This document shows positions 6,244-10,669 of a stretch of 10,669 nucleotides of DNA, piece after piece (positions within the stretch are counted from its first letter, which is position 1; each line of letters begins with the position of its first letter). The stretch is from an uncultured Collinsella sp. (GTDB lineage: Bacteria > Actinomycetota > Coriobacteriia > Coriobacteriales > Coriobacteriaceae), in assembly GCA_900549355.1 (NCBI GenBank), contig UROA01000067.1, positions 1 to 10,669 of the forward strand, given 5' to 3'. The notes beneath the pieces were generated by a model. It was not told the DNA's origin. It ran no database searches and saw only the letters and a list, made by a program, of their open reading frames with translations. The position numbers were made by a program, and so were the translations under genes.

Positions 6244-6311
6244 TGCATGCGGCTGCGGCGTATGCCGCCGGTGTGCATAGGGCTCTGGAGGGAAGGGGGA
6301 CCCCGATGGGG
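6244..6311 (+). promoter_or_regulatory. Probable expression platform of the riboswitch
   Basis: Directly after P1, TGCATGC (6244-6250) pairs with GTGTGCA (6271-6277, two G-T pairs), enclosing GCGGC / GCCGC (6254-6258 and 6263-6267) with a GTAT loop. Next come a Shine-Dalgarno-like GGAGGG (6287-6292), a G-run (6295-6299) and CCCC / GGGG (6301-6304 and 6308-6311). No T-run follows any stem, so regulation is more likely at translation than by termination. CCTCC (6234-6238), part of the P1 3' side, can also pair with GGAGG (6287-6291). Confidence 0.5.
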
Positions 6312-6386
6312 GAACTCGAGCGCAACATGCGCGATGACGTGGGGCAGCTTCAAGGCAACGCTCCAAGTACAGACAGTAGGAGACAA

Positions 6387-9300
6387 ATGGATATGTTTGA
6401 GGACGAGTGCCAGCGTGCCTCGCTTCGTCGCCGTGGCGTAATCGCGCGCGGCGTGGCAAAGCGCTGCCTGGTGGCATTCCTGGCCTTCGCGATGGCCTTC
6501 AGCACCACGCCGGCTCAGCTGTGGGCCGAGGGTGCCGAGGGCATTACCGACGCTGTGGCTCAGGCTACGACGCCAGGCGAGGACGCAGCGCTTGCGGGCG
6601 GTACCGCTGAGCAGAGCGGCGCCGAGGTTTCGGATTCCGGGAGCGCGCCTGCAGCTAGGGCCGCCACTACAGAGGCAGCAACTGGCGACGAAGGCTCGGC
6701 GACGGGGGAGAGCCCTGCCACGAGCGAGCAGTCTTCGACGGCATCCGCTGGCCAAGCAGGATCTGCCGCCGCGGCTGCCGTCCAGACAGAGAACCCGACA
6801 GAAACTGGCGATGTCGTCAAGAAGCAAATCGAGGTCTCGTTCTCGATTATCGGCACCGATGCCGACGGCAAGGCTCAGACCTGGGTGGCGCCTACGCAGC
6901 TCAAGCTCGACGAGGGCGCGACGGCTGCGGATGCCTTCATTAAGCTGCAGGAGAAGACGGGCTTCAAGGCGAAGTACGATCCGAACACGGCATACGGTTT
7001 CTACCTCGAAAGCATCACCTCCCCGAGCGATGGCCGCACGCTTGCCTACGATCCGACGACTCATGCCTACTGGCAGCTGTTCGTCGACGGCGCGTCTTCC
7101 TCGGTTGGCGCGAGCAGCGTCAAACTCACCCAGGGGCAGAAGATTGAGTTTGCCTTTACGGGTGGTAGCGCGTCCCCTGTCGTTAAGGACCAGCTTGCTG
7201 CGAATGTGACCGTCATTGGTCGCGATGCCCAGGGCAAGACTCAGGCCTGGGTCGACAACGCGCAGTATGTGGTGACGTCCGGTTCGAGCGCGCTTGATCT
7301 TACGAAGGTCGCGCTTGAGGCGAATGATATTGACGCCGTTGCTGCGGGCTCCTTCATTCTGAGCCTTAAGTACAACGGTGTTGAGCTGGGTACGCCCCAA
7401 GATTATTCGACCTATTGGCAGCTGTTTATCAACGGCAAGTCGAGTGACTATACGGCGGACAATGTCACCATCCATGCTGGCGATACCGTCACGTGGTTCT
7501 ACGGTGGCTGGGGCGACCAGTTGCCGTCCGATTCTGTCCATGCTTCCGTTCAGGTGCTTGGCAAGGACAAGGACGGCAAGCAGCAGGTTTGGGCTTCGAC
7601 GGGCCAGACGAGTCTCAAGGCGGGCTCTACTGCTAAGGACCTGTTGGAGCAGACTGGTCTTAAACTCAAAGCTACAGAAGAGTCTTGGGGTTGGTACCTT
7701 AGGGGCATTACCTCGCCGCTTGACGGTAAGACCTATTGTGGCTCTGATGCTGCGACCAATAGCTATTGGCGCTTCTACGTAAATGGCAAGTTCGCCGACG
7801 TTGGCGCTGGTGCCTACGAGCTCCATGAGGGTGACGCCGTCACCTTTATGTATGCTGGCGACAGCGATGCCCTCCCTGGTCAGGTGCTTGGATCCGCCGA
7901 TATCATCGGTCCCGATGTCAACGGCAACAATGCTCGCTGGGGCTCGGCAAGCAACGTTTCTCTGCCCGAAGGCTCTACTGCCCAGAACCTTATTGAGACG
8001 GTTCTGAAGGCCAAGGGCGTTACGTACAACGGCTCCCAGAGTGGTGAGTACTGGTTCCTCAATTCCATCAACTCGCCATTCGAAGACGAGACGTACGGCT
8101 ATGATGGTGCGACCAACAAATATTGGCATCTGTATATCAACGGAGAGCCCTCCTTACTCTGCGCCAATCAGATTACGCTCAAGAGCGGCGATAAGGTCAC
8201 GCTTGCCTATACCACCGATAATTCGCCCATGCCCGATCCCGACAAGATTGTCGTGGATCCGAGCGCGACGACTCCTGATTGGGATGCCGAGTGGGCCGGC
8301 TACGGCAACAGTGGCAACGGTTCGACCGTAACGGATGCCAAGACGCCTGCGCAGGCCGCCGGTCTTAAGTGGGCCTTCGATTGGAAGGCCGAGTCTGGTC
8401 AGCAGTATGCCAACTGCAGCGAGCCTGTCATTGCTAACGGCTTTGTGTACATCGCGACCGAGAACGAGCTCATTAAGATCGATTCGTCCACGGGCAAAAA
8501 GGTTGCCTCTGCGCCGCTTGCCTCCAAGGTGAGCTATACCTCTCGTCCGATCTATACCAATGGCCTTATCATCGTTCCGCTCAACGGCGGTGCGGTCCAG
8601 GCGATTACTGCAGACAAGCTGATCTGCAAGTGGCTGACGCCTGGTTTGACGGACTTGACGCAGAGCTCCTGCACCGTCGTTTCGGACGGCGAGTACGTCT
8701 ATGTAGGCTCGGTCGATATTTTGTATGACGAGAATTACAACACGACCTACGGCAACGGCTCCTTTGCGCGCATTAAGATTGCCACGGGCGAAGTTTCTTG
8801 GCAGAACATCGACCCTGCCGAGGGCTATTACTGGACTGGTGCGGCTTTGACGGATAAGTATGCCATCGTTCCTACGAGCGCAGGTACGCTTAAGTGCATT
8901 GATAAGGCAACGGGTGATGTCGTTTCGACCATGAAGCTCGGCGCCCTTGCGAACGCTGACTGCGTCGCCGATCCGTCCAATGGTTCGACCTTCTATCAGA
9001 TGACGCACGACGGAAAGCTCCATGTGATTTCGCTTTCGGCGAAGGGCGTGCTGAGTGAGCAGAAGACGGTTGATCTGGGCCTTACGAATAATCTGAGCGC
9101 CCCTGCGGTGTCTGGTGACAATCTGATTGTCGGCGGACAGACGGCTACTGGCTCTGCTCTGGTTCTCTATAACCTGAAGACGGGTAAGACCACGATGGTC
9201 GCTGCTGCCGACGGCAAGGCGCTGCCGGCTGGCCTCAACGGTATTGCTGCTACTCCGCTGGCGAGTGTTCAGGGCGGCAAGACCTATGTGTACTTCACCG

Positions 9301-10262
9301 TTAACAGCGCGGATAGCAAGGATTACGTCAACTACTCTGCTGGTGGTGGCGTGTATCGCTATACGCTCGGCGATGCAGAGGCGACGCAGATTTATGATGC
9401 GGCTGGCCATTACCAGTACTGTGACTCTCCGGTCATTGCCGATGCATCTGGCAATCTCTACTACATCAATGATTCGGGCACGCTGTTTAAACTTGGAGCT
9501 GTCGATTATATAGCAAAGCCTTTTGAAAAAGAGGAAGTAACATTAAGGTTAAATACACATCTTAAGATATACAAAATGCAGCAGGAGATGGAGTCGTATA
9601 ACAAAAAACTTCATCAGGTAGTAAATGAGCAGATAACGAGAGTTAATGAAGAACAGAAAAATGTACTTGCAGCACTTGCAGAAATCTTAAAAATGCGTGC
9701 AAACATTTATGAGAGAGGAATTGATAAGGTTTCGGCAAACAGTCGTATGCTTGCCATAAGTCTTCAATTTTCACCTAAGTTTGATAAGGAAATATCGAGT
9801 GCTTTCGTTGATAAGATAGAGACTGCTTCTTTGTTACATGATATAGGTATGCTTTCCGTAAACGATGCAGTTGCATATAAAAACACCAATCTTACAGCAG
9901 ATGAGCTGGAAGGTATAAGGCGGCATACGGTGGTTGGAGCAGATTATTTGCAAAAGATAAATACGGACAAAAATAAAAACGGTTATCTTGAGATGGCAGT
10001 CGAAATAGCAAAATATCATCATGAGAACTGGGATGGAACAGGCTATCCGGAGGGACTCTCAGGCACAGATATACCCCTTTCTGCGAGGATAGTAGCGGTC
10101 ATAGATACATTTATGGCATTGAACAGTGAAAGAAGCTACAGAGACGCATATACGCGGGAGGAGAGTGTTGAGATTATAAAGAGTGAAGCCGGCAGGAGAT
10201 TTGATCCGGATATAATAGATATATTCAGTAAGATTCAGAAACAGTTATCCTGTGAGCTGTAA
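6387..10262 (+). CDS. Secreted DUF4430 / beta-propeller protein, joined in frame to a foreign REC / HD-GYP tail
   Basis: The frame encodes 1291 residues, of which about 1-1035 are native. A long basic n-region (RRRGVIARGVAKR) precedes a hydrophobic core (CLVAFLAFAMAF) and a probable cleavage near AQLWA-EG. A low-complexity Ala/Ser/Thr/Glu/Gly linker follows (about 50-145). Four DUF4430 repeats lie at about 148-260, 272-374, 385-491 and 502-609. Their shared signature is SPxDGxTY then YWxLxxNG, and repeat 2 has lost the first half. A PQQ-like beta-propeller occupies about 659-1035, with strands such as IKIDSSTGKKV, IKIATGEVSW and CIDKATGDVVSTM. DUF4430 is related to the beta domain of transcobalamin and intrinsic factor. 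With the B12 riboswitch upstream, a role in extracellular corrinoid capture is inferred. The start at 6387 has AGGAG 4 bases away (10 from a second ATG at 6393). An ATG at 6306 behind GGAGGG is an alternative but makes the pre-signal region unusually long. Beyond residue 1035 the sequence is foreign, so the real C terminus and anchor are unknown. Confidence 0.8.
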   Translation: MDMFEDECQRASLRRRGVIARGVAKRCLVAFLAFAMAFSTTPAQLWAEGAEGITDAVAQATTPGEDAALAGGTAEQSGAEVSDSGSAPAARAATTEAATGDEGSATGESPATSEQSSTASAGQAGSAAAAAVQTENPTETGDVVKKQIEVSFSIIGTDADGKAQTWVAPTQLKLDEGATAADAFIKLQEKTGFKAKYDPNTAYGFYLESITSPSDGRTLAYDPTTHAYWQLFVDGASSSVGASSVKLTQGQKIEFAFTGGSASPVVKDQLAANVTVIGRDAQGKTQAWVDNAQYVVTSGSSALDLTKVALEANDIDAVAAGSFILSLKYNGVELGTPQDYSTYWQLFINGKSSDYTADNVTIHAGDTVTWFYGGWGDQLPSDSVHASVQVLGKDKDGKQQVWASTGQTSLKAGSTAKDLLEQTGLKLKATEESWGWYLRGITSPLDGKTYCGSDAATNSYWRFYVNGKFADVGAGAYELHEGDAVTFMYAGDSDALPGQVLGSADIIGPDVNGNNARWGSASNVSLPEGSTAQNLIETVLKAKGVTYNGSQSGEYWFLNSINSPFEDETYGYDGATNKYWHLYINGEPSLLCANQITLKSGDKVTLAYTTDNSPMPDPDKIVVDPSATTPDWDAEWAGYGNSGNGSTVTDAKTPAQAAGLKWAFDWKAESGQQYANCSEPVIANGFVYIATENELIKIDSSTGKKVASAPLASKVSYTSRPIYTNGLIIVPLNGGAVQAITADKLICKWLTPGLTDLTQSSCTVVSDGEYVYVGSVDILYDENYNTTYGNGSFARIKIATGEVSWQNIDPAEGYYWTGAALTDKYAIVPTSAGTLKCIDKATGDVVSTMKLGALANADCVADPSNGSTFYQMTHDGKLHVISLSAKGVLSEQKTVDLGLTNNLSAPAVSGDNLIVGGQTATGSALVLYNLKTGKTTMVAAADGKALPAGLNGIAATPLASVQGGKTYVYFTVNSADSKDYVNYSAGGGVYRYTLGDAEATQIYDAAGHYQYCDSPVIADASGNLYYINDSGTLFKLGAVDYIAKPFEKEEVTLRLNTHLKIYKMQQEMESYNKKLHQVVNEQITRVNEEQKNVLAALAEILKMRANIYERGIDKVSANSRMLAISLQFSPKFDKEISSAFVDKIETASLLHDIGMLSVNDAVAYKNTNLTADELEGIRRHTVVGADYLQKINTDKNKNGYLEMAVEIAKYHHENWDGTGYPEGLSGTDIPLSARIVAVIDTFMALNSERSYRDAYTREESVEIIKSEAGRRFDPDIIDIFSKIQKQLSCEL
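9484..9505. other. Junction between two genomes (chimera breakpoint)
   Basis: Up to about 9484 the DNA is GC-rich with actinobacterial codons. From about 9501 it is AT-rich with ATA, AAA, GAA and TTA codons. The peptide changes from propeller (GNLYYINDSGTLFK) to the end of a receiver domain (LGAVDYIAKPF) with no linker. The boundary TTTAAACTTGGAGCT reads sensibly in both proteins, so the join probably lies in a short shared sequence. No insertion-sequence end, target duplication or attachment site is visible. Confidence 0.85.
9492..10262 (+). CDS. Response regulator with HD-GYP domain, 5'-truncated at the junction
   Basis: This is the 3' part of a clostridial gene, read in the same frame as the DUF4430 protein. 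It begins with the last strand and helix of a receiver domain: GAVDYIAKPF, with the conserved lysine at fused residue 1044. A coiled-coil helix follows (about 1050-1095), then an HD-GYP domain. Visible HD-GYP motifs are LLHDIG (His1151, Asp1152), RRHT (His1180), HHENWDGTGYP (His1211, His1212, Gly-Tyr-Pro) and FDPDII. HD-GYP domains hydrolyse cyclic-di-GMP using a two- or three-metal centre. The expected first histidine, in the helix aligned with TGxHxxRV, appears to be Gly1111, so activity or metal count may be altered. The phosphoacceptor aspartate and most of the receiver domain are missing. The Hpt gene 57 bases downstream is its likely native partner. Confidence 0.85.
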   Translation, partial: LGAVDYIAKPFEKEEVTLRLNTHLKIYKMQQEMESYNKKLHQVVNEQITRVNEEQKNVLAALAEILKMRANIYERGIDKVSANSRMLAISLQFSPKFDKEISSAFVDKIETASLLHDIGMLSVNDAVAYKNTNLTADELEGIRRHTVVGADYLQKINTDKNKNGYLEMAVEIAKYHHENWDGTGYPEGLSGTDIPLSARIVAVIDTFMALNSERSYRDAYTREESVEIIKSEAGRRFDPDIIDIFSKIQKQLSCEL

Positions 10263-10319
10263 GAAAAACAGGAGAGACATAAATACAGTACATAATTTAT
10301 ACAGGCAGGAGGAAAGGCA

Positions 10320-10669
10320 ATGGACTCTATGATGGGAATATTTTATGAAGAAAGTTCAAGGCTTGTAGAAGAGTTAAAGAGAAATTTTTCAGAATATATT
10401 GGTAAAGATATATATGGTCAGGAACTCATACAGGAAATTTTCCGTGCAGTCCATACAATAAAAGCTGATGCCACAATGATGCTGTTTGACGGTATAGCGG
10501 CATTAAGTAAAAAATTTGAAAGATTATTGTACTGTTTTAGAAATGGTCCTAAGGTGATTGAGGATACAGAGCGTTTTGACGGTGTGTTTTGCGGATATGT
10601 AGATTTTGTTGAACAGGAGCTTGATAAAATTGCTCAAGGGGAAGCACTGGAAAATGTACCGGAAGAACT
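10320..10669 (+). CDS. Hpt-domain protein, probably a CheA-like histidine kinase (runs off the right edge)
   Basis: The first 116 codons are present. A four-helix Hpt domain begins MDSMMGIFYEESSRLVEELK and contains the phosphotransfer motif FRAVHTIKADATMM. His45 is the likely phosphoacceptor, and the usual HTxKG glycine is Ala49. In CheA-type kinases this domain receives phosphate from the kinase core and passes it to response regulators. A stand-alone Hpt protein or a hybrid kinase is equally possible, since the rest is cut off. AGGAGG (10307-10312) is 7 bases before the ATG. Codon use is AT-rich, as in the HD-GYP tail, so it belongs to the foreign segment. It is probably cotranscribed with that gene. 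Confidence 0.8.
   Translation, partial: MDSMMGIFYEESSRLVEELKRNFSEYIGKDIYGQELIQEIFRAVHTIKADATMMLFDGIAALSKKFERLLYCFRNGPKVIEDTERFDGVFCGYVDFVEQELDKIAQGEALENVPEE

Noticed and set aside
6243..6386. Upstream TTG start extending the DUF4430 protein by 48 residues
   Set aside because: The TTG overlaps the riboswitch P1 stem and the extension would encode the expression-platform hairpin. The ATG at 6387 gives a normal signal peptide with a nearby ribosome binding site, and the ATG at 6306 remains a secondary option.
6069..8129. Long open frame on the minus strand (686 codons) opposite the DUF4430 gene
   Set aside because: It runs across the riboswitch and signal peptide region, has no recognisable domains and an arginine-rich composition typical of antisense frames in GC-rich genes.
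8154..9410. Minus-strand open frame of 418 codons opposite the propeller
   Set aside because: It has no recognisable domain and lies wholly within the propeller-coding sequence, whose plus-strand repeats are clear.
9480..9520. Mobile-element insertion as the cause of the composition switch
   Set aside because: There is no integrase, transposase, terminal inverted repeat or duplicated target site near the join, and the foreign side begins in the middle of a receiver domain.
6387..10262. A novel secreted sensor fusing DUF4430 and propeller domains to an HD-GYP phosphodiesterase
   Set aside because: The base composition and codon use switch abruptly at the fusion point, the receiver domain is cut to its last part, and no membrane segment would bring the HD-GYP domain into the cytoplasm. 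A chimera explains all of this more simply.

Overview
The window appears to come from two organisms. Positions 1 to about 9490 are GC-rich (roughly 60% by eye) with codon use and gene content of a gut actinobacterium of the Coriobacteriia, most like Collinsella. This assignment is inference from protein style and GC; no search was run. From about 9500 to the end the DNA is AT-rich (many ATA, AAA, GAA and AGA codons) and encodes signalling proteins typical of Lachnospiraceae-like Clostridia. The switch falls inside one open reading frame, within about 20 bases. It is most simply an assembly chimera or a recombination junction, not a natural gene.

Layout. At the left edge (1-94, minus strand) is the 5' end of a lipoprotein gene. 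A 460-base intergenic stretch follows, holding a 19-base motif present twice, nested inverted repeats, and a strong terminator hairpin oriented leftward with no visible gene to serve. Next is a tight two-gene folate operon (555-2044): a cyclohydrolase of the FchA/cyclodeaminase family and a FolD-type dehydrogenase. This FolD has lost the lysine and glutamine that support its own cyclohydrolase reaction, so the two proteins look like a divided pair. A C69-family dipeptidase (2144-3667) stands alone. A second operon (3767-5955) pairs a small phasin-like protein with an ABC1/UbiB-family atypical kinase carrying two C-terminal membrane segments, and ends at a clear rho-independent terminator (6007-6034).

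Downstream is a cobalamin (B12) riboswitch (6071-6243), with a candidate promoter just before it. It leads into a large secreted protein starting near 6387: signal sequence, Ala/Ser/Thr/Glu-rich linker, four DUF4430 (transcobalamin beta-like) domains and a PQQ-like beta-propeller. B12 control of a surface protein built from transcobalamin-like domains is the most interesting native biology here. It suggests extracellular capture of cobalamin or another corrinoid under B12 starvation. Its true C terminus is not in this window.

The foreign 3' end continues the same frame with the last part of a response-regulator receiver domain, a coiled coil and an HD-GYP domain (to 10262). A second gene starting at 10320 and running off the edge encodes a CheA-like Hpt domain. 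These two belong together as a clostridial phosphorelay or cyclic-di-GMP module and are functionally unrelated to the genes on the left.
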